From contig NZ_CP066370.1 of NCBI RefSeq assembly GCF_016406325.1, positions 3,968,001 to 4,032,000 of the forward strand: 64,000 bases of DNA. The letters run 5' to 3'. This DNA comes from Shewanella putrefaciens. GTDB taxonomy: Bacteria > Pseudomonadota > Gammaproteobacteria > Enterobacterales > Shewanellaceae. Both the position numbers and the translations under genes were made by a program. Every line of letters starts with the position of its first letter. Position 1 is the first letter of the stretch. Under the pieces are notes generated by a model. That model was not told the origin of the DNA. It ran no database searches and was given only the letters and a program-made list of their open reading frames with translations. Shown one piece after another: positions 1 to 8,428 of this stretch.

Positions 1-50
1 GTGCAATCGAACCAAGTGCAACCAAGCAAAATGCACTTAAGCATGAGTCA

Positions 51-704
51 GTGGTTGCCGAACAAAAACAGAAGGTTATTTTTATCGGCTTGCCTAGAAC
101 TGGGACAACGAGCGTAAGCGTGGCGCTATTGGAGCAAGGGCTTAAAGTGGCGCATATGGCTTTTACCAAAGAAGCCTTTATGCAGGCAGATGCGATTTCA
201 GATGCACCTTGTTTTAGTGATTTCAAGCAGTTAGATGAGTTATTCCCCAAAGCCAAGTTTGTCTATCTTGACCGCGAGTTAGATTCTTGGGTGCCGTCAA
301 TGCAGATGTTACTCAGTCGAATGCTGCCACATTTAGATGCAAAAATCGGACGTTTCCACCCAATAATGAAGCGCAGTTTTCGCCATACCTTTGGCGTAGG
401 TGTAGTCGAAAACCCGCAGGATGAACAACATCTTATCGATTGTTATCAACACCATAAAACAGAGGTGTTTAACTACTTTGCGGGCAGACAGGACTTGCTA
501 AGTATCGATGTCAGCCAGCAAGGTGCACTCGGTCAGCTATTGGCGTTTATGGAATTAACCAGCGCCGAAAATCACAATCTGAGTTTTCCTAAGCTCAATG
601 TCGGCCGCAATGTGGCCAGTTGGGATGAATATAAACATCCCAATAAGATCAGTGCTAATGCAGCGGGGCCTGAAAAGCGTAAATACTTTGATTACAAGGT
701 CTAG
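51..704 (+). CDS. sulfotransferase-like P-loop protein
   Basis: The protein (217 aa from this GTG) opens with GLPRTGTTS at residues 13-21, the 5'-phosphosulfate-binding loop typical of PAPS-dependent sulfotransferases. A later segment, FPKAKFVYLDREL, fits the second conserved strand, where sulfotransferases have an Arg/Ser for the 3'-phosphate. Family knowledge therefore suggests transfer of sulfate from PAPS to an unknown acceptor; short bacterial proteins of this type are rarely characterised. The reading frame stays open up to the left edge of the window and GTG 51 has no clear ribosome-binding site, so the gene may start outside the window. It converges on a sugar kinase/nucleotidyltransferase pair, with only 17 bases between the stop codons. 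Confidence 0.7.
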   Translation: MVAEQKQKVIFIGLPRTGTTSVSVALLEQGLKVAHMAFTKEAFMQADAISDAPCFSDFKQLDELFPKAKFVYLDRELDSWVPSMQMLLSRMLPHLDAKIGRFHPIMKRSFRHTFGVGVVENPQDEQHLIDCYQHHKTEVFNYFAGRQDLLSIDVSQQGALGQLLAFMELTSAENHNLSFPKLNVGRNVASWDEYKHPNKISANAAGPEKRKYFDYKV

Positions 705-721
705 ATTTTTGCAGCTAGAGT

Positions 722-1819
722 CTAGGAATGCTCAACCGCAGATAAGGGATTAAGCTCAAAACACGCTTTAAGTGCCACATCTTGGTCGAGTAGACTTTGA
801 TATAAGGTAAACTGGTTGGCAGCGCGATCGAGATTATGGCCTTCACGATGGATATGGAAATACACATCACCGTTAAGATAATCCGTTAAAAAACGCACAC
901 CTATCATCAAACAAATCACTCTGGCACCCAACCATAGACTGCGTTTTTCAACTTCGGTCAATACATCGCCAAGTTCACTTAAATACCCACGACAAATCGC
1001 GGCGAAGATCGACTGGCGCACTTTAACATTTTCAAGGGCGGTGGAATCCTCTGCCTCGGGCGAACAAAAGGTACGCACCATATCGCCAAAGTCATACATT
1101 AGATGACCCTTCATGCAGGTGTCTAAGTCGATAATTGCCATACTGGACATATCGCGTTTATCAAATAGCATATTGTTGATTTTTGTGTCGTTATGGCAAA
1201 TTCGTAGCGGTAGTTTTGGGGATATTTCAGCTAATTCATCCAATAAGGCCTGTTGGGACAAAGCATAATCGACCCAATGGCGGCAGAATGCTAAGCGATG
1301 TTGGCTATCGAGTTCAACCGCTTGTTTTAGCAAGGCCATGCGTCCTGGTAAATGGTGAAATTGAGGGATTACATCTTCAAGCTGAGTCGCATCAAAATCA
1401 CTTAACGCCGAGGCAAAATGTCCAAAGGCCTTGGCGGCCATTTCCGCTTCTTTTTCCGATTTAACAACTTCAATGCTATGGCTATGGGGCAAATAACTAA
1501 TTGCACGCCAGAATCCTTGCTCACCTAAATCGAGTGCTAATTCACCTTCTTTGGTCAAGCAAGGACTCACGACTTTTAAGCCATACTGTTGTTGCAATGC
1601 CTTAGCGCATAAATGATGGCTGATTTTATCCGCATTACTCACTAAAGCCTGTGGCATTTTAAATACTTGTGTATTAATGCGCTGCAGCACTAGCTCACCT
1701 GTCGGCCAACGCACTAATAGGGTTTCGTTAATATGCCCATTACCCAAAGCTGAGATTTTTGCTTCCGTTGCATCAATGCCAAAATGAGGCAATACAAACT
1801 GCCTGATGAGTTTAATCAC
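722..1819 (-). CDS. NahK-like sugar-1-kinase (APH-fold phosphotransferase)
   Basis: This 365-aa protein has the aminoglycoside-phosphotransferase fold. GNGHIN (26-31) forms the nucleotide loop, HNDTKINN (209-216) is the catalytic Brenner-type loop and DLDT (231-234) supplies the metal-binding aspartate. The pattern GNGHINxT...QRINTxVF...HNDTKxNN...DLDT resembles bifidobacterial N-acetylhexosamine 1-kinase (NahK/LnpB), recalled from memory. The likely reaction is phosphorylation of a sugar at the anomeric carbon. Its start overlaps the end of the upstream nucleotidyltransferase gene by 8 bases, so the two are probably co-translated as a kinase plus nucleotidyltransferase route to a nucleotide sugar. 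It is distinct in sequence from the AmgK/MurU recycling pair. The substrate is unknown; N-acetylhexosamine is a guess. Confidence 0.75.
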   Translation of the reverse strand: MIKLIRQFVLPHFGIDATEAKISALGNGHINETLLVRWPTGELVLQRINTQVFKMPQALVSNADKISHHLCAKALQQQYGLKVVSPCLTKEGELALDLGEQGFWRAISYLPHSHSIEVVKSEKEAEMAAKAFGHFASALSDFDATQLEDVIPQFHHLPGRMALLKQAVELDSQHRLAFCRHWVDYALSQQALLDELAEISPKLPLRICHNDTKINNMLFDKRDMSSMAIIDLDTCMKGHLMYDFGDMVRTFCSPEAEDSTALENVKVRQSIFAAICRGYLSELGDVLTEVEKRSLWLGARVICLMIGVRFLTDYLNGDVYFHIHREGHNLDRAANQFTLYQSLLDQDVALKACFELNPLSAVEHS

Positions 1820-2684
1820 TCAGTAACTCCACTAATTTTTGCTTTACCCAGACAGTATCCTGCGGATAGGTGACACAGAGCCAAGGCTCTGAGGCAATAT
1901 CAACACAAACAGCGACACCTTGCTCAATCCCAGCTTGTACCACGGCTGGTAGATAACATTCAGACTTAGGTTGCTGGCCTTCCAGCGCAATAAATTGACT
2001 TAATTCATGCTTAATAACATCAAAAATGCTGGGTGAAAAGCCCCAACATGTCATTGAAACTAAGGGCTGGTCAGGTAATATCGTCAATCCCTGTGGCCCA
2101 TCGCCCATCAATACCCCTTCACAAGCCTTGATATTCAGCCATTCGACAACGGACTTAAGCTGCCCACGCTCAACTTGACATAGACCACGGTTAACACCGC
2201 CATGTTCCGACAACGTGAGTGCTATGGGGTAAGCCACCATCATCCATTGCGTAGGTTTTACGCTTAGGCCTTTTGCTAATGCAGCAAATGCACTGTCGCC
2301 ATAAAAATCATCGGCATTGATGACCGCCATTGGCCCTTTAACTAAATGACGGGCGCACCAAAGCGCATGCGCTGTCCCCCAAGGTTTAAGCCGATGACTT
2401 GTATCCGTTAGCAGCGCCTCTTCTGGCAGGTCTGTTAAAGCTTGATAGCAAAAATGATACTCGAAATTGGCAGGTAAAAACCGCGTCAATATCTCAGTTA
2501 ATTCAAGCGCTAACTCAGGACGGATCACTAAGACCGCGCGATTAAATCCGCTTCGAATGGCAGACATAATCGACAGAACCAACATCGGCTCACCCGCTGG
2601 CCCTAGGGCCGCCAATTGTTTGTCTCCGCCGAAACGACTACCTAACCCAGCCGCCATAATGACTAAGGTCAATGCTGTATTCAT
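1812..2684 (-). CDS. sugar-1-phosphate nucleotidyltransferase
   Basis: The 290-aa product begins MAAGLGSRFGGDKQ near residue 10, a variant of the GxGxRxx..K signature of NTP-transferase enzymes such as UDP- or dTDP-sugar pyrophosphorylases. GTAHAL follows at mid-protein, then INADDFYG, whose aspartates should bind Mg2+ and the sugar nucleotide. The protein would join a sugar-1-phosphate to a nucleoside monophosphate in the cytoplasm. It is the first gene of an overlapping two-gene operon with the NahK-like kinase, which suggests that the kinase makes its substrate. The nucleotide and sugar cannot be read from sequence. Confidence 0.75.
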   Translation of the reverse strand: MNTALTLVIMAAGLGSRFGGDKQLAALGPAGEPMLVLSIMSAIRSGFNRAVLVIRPELALELTEILTRFLPANFEYHFCYQALTDLPEEALLTDTSHRLKPWGTAHALWCARHLVKGPMAVINADDFYGDSAFAALAKGLSVKPTQWMMVAYPIALTLSEHGGVNRGLCQVERGQLKSVVEWLNIKACEGVLMGDGPQGLTILPDQPLVSMTCWGFSPSIFDVIKHELSQFIALEGQQPKSECYLPAVVQAGIEQGVAVCVDIASEPWLCVTYPQDTVWVKQKLVELLSD

Positions 2685-2804
2685 GTTGGATTTCTATTCG
2701 TATTAAAGGGATCTCTCTAAACCACGGCGCAATACGCTAATAGACTTAAAATGGCGTTAGAGAAAAAGAAGAGCAAAAGTGTAATCTACCCCTCTGATTG
2801 TGGC

Positions 2805-2877
2805 TAGGGCATGTTGAGGTTTCAGGGTTATTTTTGCAGCGAACAAAAACATAACTTCAACATGTCAACATGCCCTA
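2805..2877. repeat. 73-bp TA-flanked palindromic repeat (short relative of the 14.1-kb element)
   Basis: The sequence lies between two TA dinucleotides. Its left end, TAGGGCATGTTGAGGTTTC, goes on through AGGGTTATTTTTGCAGCGA. That matches the inward-read right end of the 268-bp element at 14076-14343 with few changes. Its right end carries the same GGGCATGTTGA terminus and a TTTTGTTCGCT block that matches the other end of the long element. It therefore looks like an internally deleted copy of the same family. It lies in the gap upstream of the nucleotidyltransferase pair and just after the stop of the membrane-protein gene. Confidence 0.75.
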
Positions 2878-2885
2878 CGATGTCA

Positions 2886-4415
2886 TTAACGGGCTAAATA
2901 CTGCCCAAATGTGCGGTTTTGTTCCAAGACAGCCTGGCTGCCCTTTAGGCTAAACTTATATCCACATAGACCAATATTACCGCGACGAGCGAGATCAACA
3001 ATAATAGCCGCCGTATCCAAGGGCGAAAAACGTGCCTCTGTCGCTGAGTCAGCTTTCAAATCAACAGTCACTGGCCGATATTCTGTTCCATTATTAAAAA
3101 CTAAAGCGCCGCAGCTTCTATCTCCCTTAGCCGTTGCTAATGACCAGATATTTTGAGCAGCACCTTTTTCACCTAACCAGCGCAATATCAACACATCGCC
3201 TTCTAAAGCGACTGAAAAACCATCGGGTAAATCAAGCATAATCCGCTCAGCAGCCAAAGCTGCGCTACCATTATTATTGGCAACCTGCGTATCACTATCT
3301 AGCTCATCGCCGCCAGTGGGCCACAAGCCCCAAACCAGTACAACGAATAAAATCGCCCCACAACCAATACCCATAGGACGCCAATAACGACGGTCTGGCA
3401 TCGGAATTTTAGGCAACACCAAGTAGCGGCGATAAGGTGAAATAAACTCAAGCACGCCACGGAATAATTCCGTCATAGAGCCTGATTCTTTATCCTCAGC
3501 ACGGCGGCGACGCACCTCTTCAGCATATTCAATACTGTTAAAACCCTCGTGTTCATCTTCCGCGTCAAAACGCCATACAGGCTCATCATTCTGATCCCTT
3601 GTATAGACAGATGCCGCATTAGAATTCGTATGCTGTAGATCACCCCGCTCAATATCGACCTCGGAAAACGCGATATTGGCCTGTCCGATACGGCTAGAAT
3701 CGGCAGACCGAAAATCTGATTTTTTATCAATCATCACATCCTGTACGACAAAATCAGCAGGATTTTGCGTCATCCGAGTTAATGCATCAAAACGCAGTTC
3801 ATCTTGACGAAGCACATCTAAATCGATATCGGGAATTTTTGGTGTAATAACAGGCTCTGAATGTACATTGCCCCGACTTGCTTGCAGAGTTGAAGCGGCA
3901 TTGGGCGAATGGTGAGGCACATCGGTCTCGAGTGGGTTTGTACTCGCGAAAACGGGCGGTGCAATATCTGGTTTAGGCGTTAACATAGGCTCAACACGAC
4001 GACGTGGCATAGCCTGTGATATAGGCGCATCCATTGCTGGGCCATAGTAGCCAAATCGATAATCCACTATTGTTGGGGATGCTAAGTTTCCACCCCAAAA
4101 GGTCGCGCCCCCCGCCAGCACTAAACCCAATACGGCAATAAAAGGCGGAGCACCCACAATCAATAACGCGAGATAAACGGGTAATGGTAAGAGCAACAAG
4201 CCTGCCAATACTTTAGGTTTATTCGCATCGGCTACACGGCGCAAACTCGCAAACGCGAGTAAAGGTAAGCCTACCAGCGCAAATAAATACATTAAAAAGT
4301 GAGGCCCAAACACTGCGGCAGCAAGTGAAATACACGTATACACGCATACACTAATAGCGACAAAACGGGGACGAGAATCACGCCCGCGAAGGCAAAAAAG
4401 AGATTTTAACAGCAC
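2886..4415 (-). CDS. multi-domain inner-membrane protein of unknown function
   Basis: From GTG 4415 the protein has about 509 aa. The first 120 residues hold about four hydrophobic segments after LFCLRGRDSRPRF, vaguely like DUF805 proteins. A long polar, low-complexity cytoplasmic stretch rich in Pro, Asp, Glu and Arg follows. Another membrane segment (GCGAILFVVLVWGLW) comes next, and the roughly 140-residue tail is probably periplasmic. GTG 4415 was chosen because AAGGAAGGG sits directly upstream; a GTG at 4463 in the same frame has no ribosome-binding site. The gene diverges from gmk. No function is recognised, and the DUF805 resemblance is weak. Confidence 0.6.
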   Translation of the reverse strand: MLLKSLFCLRGRDSRPRFVAISVCVYTCISLAAAVFGPHFLMYLFALVGLPLLAFASLRRVADANKPKVLAGLLLLPLPVYLALLIVGAPPFIAVLGLVLAGGATFWGGNLASPTIVDYRFGYYGPAMDAPISQAMPRRRVEPMLTPKPDIAPPVFASTNPLETDVPHHSPNAASTLQASRGNVHSEPVITPKIPDIDLDVLRQDELRFDALTRMTQNPADFVVQDVMIDKKSDFRSADSSRIGQANIAFSEVDIERGDLQHTNSNAASVYTRDQNDEPVWRFDAEDEHEGFNSIEYAEEVRRRRAEDKESGSMTELFRGVLEFISPYRRYLVLPKIPMPDRRYWRPMGIGCGAILFVVLVWGLWPTGGDELDSDTQVANNNGSAALAAERIMLDLPDGFSVALEGDVLILRWLGEKGAAQNIWSLATAKGDRSCGALVFNNGTEYRPVTVDLKADSATEARFSPLDTAAIIVDLARRGNIGLCGYKFSLKGSQAVLEQNRTFGQYLAR

Positions 4416-4613
4416 GGCCCTTCCTTTATTGTTGAATAATTCAAGCGCAAACACGACTATCACTATTATCTGAACATGAGCGTACCGAATTTAGTTGCTG
4501 TTGTCAGTGCTTAAGACTCTAGTCGGATAAAAATGCCCATAATATCCTTATAAAACTAAAATAGGCTTAAATTCAAGGCAAACAGCCCCTAGCCTTTATG
4601 TGGTCAAAATCGG

Positions 4614-4619
4614 TATAAT
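4614..4619 (+). promoter_or_regulatory. putative -10 box for gmk
   Basis: A perfect TATAAT lies 49 bases before the gmk start codon. No good -35 hexamer was found at 16-18 bases upstream, so the assignment rests on the -10 element and its position. Confidence 0.4.
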
Positions 4620-4668
4620 GCACGGCTTTCTGGGCCCTTCTTGCGTTTACCAACTGGATATTTAGCTC

Positions 4669-5292
4669 ATGACCGCACGCGGAAATTTATTTATTGTGTC
4701 AGCGCCAAGTGGTGCGGGTAAATCCTCGCTAATTTCGGCATTGTTAAAAGACAAACCTGCCGATATGCAGGTTTCAGTATCACATACTACCCGCGCGCCG
4801 CGCCCAGGTGAAGTTGATGGTCAACACTACCACTTCGTTAATGTTGAACAATTTAAAACATTAATAGCTGAAAATGCCTTTTTCGAATGGGCTGAAGTAT
4901 TCGGTAATTACTATGGCACATCACGCCATGTGATCGAACATACGCTCACCCAAGGTATCGATGTGTTCCTCGATATCGACTGGCAAGGTGCCGAACAAGT
5001 TAAAGCGGTTATGCCTGAAGCCGTAGGGGTATTTATTTTACCGCCCTCGAAAGCTGAACTAGAGCGACGCCTGACTGGTCGAGGACAAGACAGTCAGGAA
5101 GTGATTGCCAGCCGAATGGCACAAGCGGTATCGGAAATGTCCCACTATAAAGAATATGATTTTATTATCATCAATGATGATTTTGATACAGCACTGGCCG
5201 ATCTGCGTGCCATCATTCGCAGCCAACGCTTAACAGGTGCTAGTCAGATCCACGCACAAAATGATATGCTTCACGATCTGTTGGCAGGATAG
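4669..5292 (+). CDS. gmk: guanylate kinase
   Basis: This 207-aa protein converts GMP and ATP to GDP and ADP in nucleotide synthesis. The P-loop [10 protein letters not shown] is at residues 11-20. [21 protein letters not shown] is the GMP-binding region with the TRxPRxGE motif, and [11 protein letters not shown] holds the Walker B-like strand. The length matches the family (about 207 aa). The gene heads the gmk-rpoZ-spoT block conserved in gammaproteobacteria, which groups GTP metabolism with ppGpp metabolism. A second promoter for rpoZ seems to begin inside its last codons. Confidence 0.97.
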   Translation: MTARGNLFIVSAPSGAGKSSLISALLKDKPADMQVSVSHTTRAPRPGEVDGQHYHFVNVEQFKTLIAENAFFEWAEVFGNYYGTSRHVIEHTLTQGIDVFLDIDWQGAEQVKAVMPEAVGVFILPPSKAELERRLTGRGQDSQEVIASRMAQAVSEMSHYKEYDFIIINDDFDTALADLRAIIRSQRLTGASQIHAQNDMLHDLLAG

Positions 5293-5309
5293 CTGTCATA
5301 GTGTACAAT
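5281..5309 (+). promoter_or_regulatory. putative sigma-70 promoter for rpoZ
   Basis: TTGGCA (5281-5286) and TACAAT (5304-5309) are separated by exactly 17 bases. The -35 box overlaps the last codons of gmk. The position, 42 bases before rpoZ, suggests rpoZ-spoT can be transcribed independently of gmk. Confidence 0.5.
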
Positions 5310-5350
5310 TTTGCGTCATTTTTTCCCTAGATAAACTGGAGTTTCAACAC

Positions 5351-5629
5351 ATGGCTCGCGTAACTGTAGAAGACGCCGTAGAACAAATCGGCAACCGTTT
5401 TGATATGATCCTGGTTGCGGCGCGTCGTGCTCGCCAAATCGCCGTGCAGGGTAAAGACCCTATGGTTGAAGAGATGAACGATAAGCCAACGGTTATCGCC
5501 CTGCGTGAAATCGAATTAGGCTTAGTTAACGCTCACACCCTAGATGCTGATGAGCGTCAAACGGTGCGTGAACGTGAAGCTGCTGAAATTGCAGCGGTTG
5601 CAGCCATTGCTGAAGGCCGTTCATTATAA
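5351..5629 (+). CDS. rpoZ: RNA polymerase omega subunit
   Basis: The 92-aa protein starts [20 protein letters not shown] and contains ARRARQI, the hallmark of omega, which helps assembly of the beta' subunit and forms part of one ppGpp site on RNA polymerase. The ATG at 5351 follows a CTGGAG ribosome-binding site and matches the E. coli N-terminus; the frame is open further upstream, but that part lies in the gmk end and promoter. It lies between gmk and spoT, the usual order. The C-terminus is Ala/Glu-rich, as usual. Confidence 0.96.
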   Translation: MARVTVEDAVEQIGNRFDMILVAARRARQIAVQGKDPMVEEMNDKPTVIALREIELGLVNAHTLDADERQTVREREAAEIAAVAAIAEGRSL

Positions 5630-5674
5630 GCATTATTGCGTAAACACCTGTGTAGGTAAAAGGAGAGCTGCCAC

Positions 5675-7780
5675 TTGTATCTGTTTGAAGGTCTAAAGGA
5701 GTCTGCTTCCGGTTACTTAGAACCTGAACAGGTAGAATTACTCAAGCAGGCGTACCAGATTGCGCGTGATGCCCATGAAGGGCAAATGCGCACTAGCGGC
5801 GAACCTTATATTACTCACCCGGTTGCGGTTGCTCGCATCCTTGCCGAAATGCGTCTCGACCACGAGACGCTGATGGCGGCTCTGCTCCACGACACTATCG
5901 AAGATACGCATGTCACCAAAGAAGACTTGGCAGAGCGCTTTGGTGAGTCTGTGGCAGAGCTGGTCGAAGGTGTGTCAAAACTCGATAAACTTAAATTTCG
6001 CGATAAGAAAGAAGCGCAAGCCGAAAACTTTCGTAAAATGATGATGGCGATGACGCAGGATATCCGCGTTATCCTCATCAAGCTTGCCGATCGCACCCAC
6101 AATATGCGTACCTTAGGCGCACTACGTCCAGACAAACGTCGCCGTATCGCCCGCGAAACCTTAGAAATCTACGCGCCCATCGCCAATCGTCTTGGTATCC
6201 ACAATATCAAAACCGAGTTAGAAGACTTAGGTTTTCAAGCTTATTATCCAATGCGATATCGGGTGCTTAAAGAAGTGGTTAAAGCCGCCCGTGGCAATCG
6301 TAAAGAATTAATTCAGGGCATTGAAGCCGCTGTATATACCCGCTTAAACGATGCAGGTATTCCGGGCAAAGTGAAAGGTCGAGAAAAAAATCTTTATTCC
6401 ATCTATAACAAGATGCAGAGTAAAGAGCTGCAATTCCAAGAAGTCATGGATATCTACGCCTTCAGGGTGATAGTCGATTCCATCGACACTTGCTACCGCG
6501 TACTCGGCGCCATGCATGGCCTTTACAAGCCTCGTCCCGGTCGTTTCAAAGATTATATCGCTATCCCTAAAGCCAACGGTTATCAGTCACTCCATACCTC
6601 CTTGTTTGGCCCACACGGCGTCCCCGTTGAAATTCAAATTCGTACCGAAGATATGGATCAAATGGCAGACAAAGGGGTCGCTGCACACTGGGCCTACAAA
6701 GGTGGTGCTGAAGCAGGTCAAGGTACAACCACCCAAGTACGCGCCCGCAAGTGGATGCAAAGTTTGTTGGAATTACAACAAAGTGCCAGTACCTCATTCG
6801 AATTCGTTGAGAACGTGAAAACAGAACTCTTCCCCGAAGAGATTTATGTGTTCACCCCCGAAGGTCGCATTTTGGAATTACCCGTCAATGCCACCGCGGT
6901 CGATTTTGCCTACGAAGTCCACACTGATGTCGGTAATACTTGCGTAGGTGCCCGCGTGAATCGCCAAGCTTACCCGCTCAGTCAGCCATTAATTTCAGGT
7001 CAAACCGTTGAAATTATTACGGCTAAAGGTGCTCGTCCGAATGCGGCTTGGCTTAACTTTGTAGTTACAGGTAAAGCCCGAGCCAAAATTCGCCAAGTGC
7101 TTAAAAGCCTTAAAGGTGACGATGCGATCGCACTGGGTCGCCGTTTGCTAAACCATGCGCTGGGCAAAACTAAGCTCGACAGTATTCCACCAGAGCAAAT
7201 TGAAAAAGTGGTGCGTGATACTAAGCACGCTAACCTTAACGCCTTACTCGCCGATATCGGTCTTGGTAATGCGATGAGCATCGTTATCGCCCAACGTCTA
7301 ATTGGCGATAACCTTGAAAATCAAGAGAGCCGCGATGCGCACTTGATGCCAATCCGTGGCGCCGAAGGTATGCTAGTCACCTTTGCAAACTGCTGTCGCC
7401 CCATTCCTGGCGATGCCGTTATCGCCCACGTGAGTCCAGGTAAAGGCTTAGTGGTGCATATGGAAAACTGCGCCAACATTCGAGGTTACCAAGGTGAGCC
7501 TGATAAATACATTCCTGTACAATGGGATAATGTTGAAGGCGTTGAATATCAAGCAAATCTGCGAGTTGAGATCGTCAATCACCAAGGCGCATTGGCAAAA
7601 ATCACCTCGATCATTGCCGCCGAAGGTTCTAACATTCATAACCTCAGCACTGAAGAACGTGATGGCCGCGTGTATCTGATTAACCTGCGTATTTCGGTGA
7701 AGGACAGGATCCATTTAGCCAACGTGATGCGCCGTATCCGAGTACTTCCTGAAGTGTTACGTACATCCCGTAATCGTTAA
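5675..7780 (+). CDS. spoT: bifunctional (p)ppGpp synthetase/hydrolase SpoT
   Basis: The 701-aa protein has the full RelA/SpoT layout. The N-terminal hydrolase domain carries LLHDTIED with HD at residues 72-73. The synthetase domain contains [18 protein letters not shown]; the RxKD form is typical of bifunctional enzymes. A TGS domain ([14 protein letters not shown]) lies near residue 395 and a C-terminal ACT domain ends the protein. The start is TTG (MYLFEGL) behind AAAGGAGAG, and E. coli SpoT begins in the same way. It makes and destroys the alarmone ppGpp. It follows rpoZ by 45 bases in the same operon. All hydrolase and synthetase signature residues visible here are intact. Confidence 0.97.
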   Translation: MYLFEGLKESASGYLEPEQVELLKQAYQIARDAHEGQMRTSGEPYITHPVAVARILAEMRLDHETLMAALLHDTIEDTHVTKEDLAERFGESVAELVEGVSKLDKLKFRDKKEAQAENFRKMMMAMTQDIRVILIKLADRTHNMRTLGALRPDKRRRIARETLEIYAPIANRLGIHNIKTELEDLGFQAYYPMRYRVLKEVVKAARGNRKELIQGIEAAVYTRLNDAGIPGKVKGREKNLYSIYNKMQSKELQFQEVMDIYAFRVIVDSIDTCYRVLGAMHGLYKPRPGRFKDYIAIPKANGYQSLHTSLFGPHGVPVEIQIRTEDMDQMADKGVAAHWAYKGGAEAGQGTTTQVRARKWMQSLLELQQSASTSFEFVENVKTELFPEEIYVFTPEGRILELPVNATAVDFAYEVHTDVGNTCVGARVNRQAYPLSQPLISGQTVEIITAKGARPNAAWLNFVVTGKARAKIRQVLKSLKGDDAIALGRRLLNHALGKTKLDSIPPEQIEKVVRDTKHANLNALLADIGLGNAMSIVIAQRLIGDNLENQESRDAHLMPIRGAEGMLVTFANCCRPIPGDAVIAHVSPGKGLVVHMENCANIRGYQGEPDKYIPVQWDNVEGVEYQANLRVEIVNHQGALAKITSIIAAEGSNIHNLSTEERDGRVYLINLRISVKDRIHLANVMRRIRVLPEVLRTSRNR

Positions 7781-7805
7781 TTCATTCAATATTAGAGAGA
7801 ACGTC

Positions 7806-8189
7806 ATGGCAGAAAAAATCATTATAGCGACCGACAATGCCCCTGCGGCCATCGGCACCTATTCGCAGGCCGTTAAAGTCGGTAGTACAGTGTATTTATC
7901 AGGCCAGATCCCACTCGTGCCAAGCACAATGCAAATTGTCAGTGATGATTTTGAGGCCCAGGTTGTACAAGTATTTGAAAACTTAACGGCCGTCTGCAAC
8001 GCAGCAGGTGGGTCAATTAACGATATCGTTAAGCTCAATATCTTCCTGACTGATTTAAGCCACTTCGCTAAAGTGAATGAAATCATGAGTCGCTACTTCA
8101 GCCAACCTTATCCTGCTCGCGCCGCAATTGGTGTAAAGCAGCTGCCTAAGGATTCACAGGTTGAAATGGACGGCGTGATGGAGCTGTAA
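7806..8189 (+). CDS. ridA: RidA family enamine/imine deaminase
   Basis: The 127-aa protein has the RidA (YjgF/YER057c/UK114) signature. [10 protein letters not shown] is near the N-terminus and [21 protein letters not shown] near the C-terminus, including the arginine that binds the carboxylate of 2-aminoacrylate. RidA hydrolyses reactive enamines released by PLP enzymes. The gene follows spoT by 25 bases and is closed by a terminator, so it is the last gene of the gmk-rpoZ-spoT unit. In E. coli that position is taken by trmH/recG. Confidence 0.92.
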   Translation: MAEKIIIATDNAPAAIGTYSQAVKVGSTVYLSGQIPLVPSTMQIVSDDFEAQVVQVFENLTAVCNAAGGSINDIVKLNIFLTDLSHFAKVNEIMSRYFSQPYPARAAIGVKQLPKDSQVEMDGVMEL

Positions 8190-8211
8190 GCCCGAGCCTG
8201 TCTTACTAAAC

Positions 8212-8234
8212 AAAAGCGCTACTGCGCTTTTTTG
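8212..8234 (+). terminator. intrinsic terminator after ridA
   Basis: The stem AAAAGCGC / GCGCTTTT has a four-base loop (TACT) and a T run. It lies 22 bases after the ridA stop. Confidence 0.85.
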
Positions 8235-8428
8235 TTGCTCTTTTGACCCACATCATCAGCTCCGACCTCTCCCTAACTTCATCTTTATTTCATACTTCAC
8301 TTATAGATTTCATCCTACATTTAAAAAATTTGCAATCTTGTAAACTATTTGCGCAGCATCACAAAACTCGCCATACTGATACTTAAAGTGATGGGGTAAA
8401 AATAACAATAAAGAACAGGGAATTGCCT

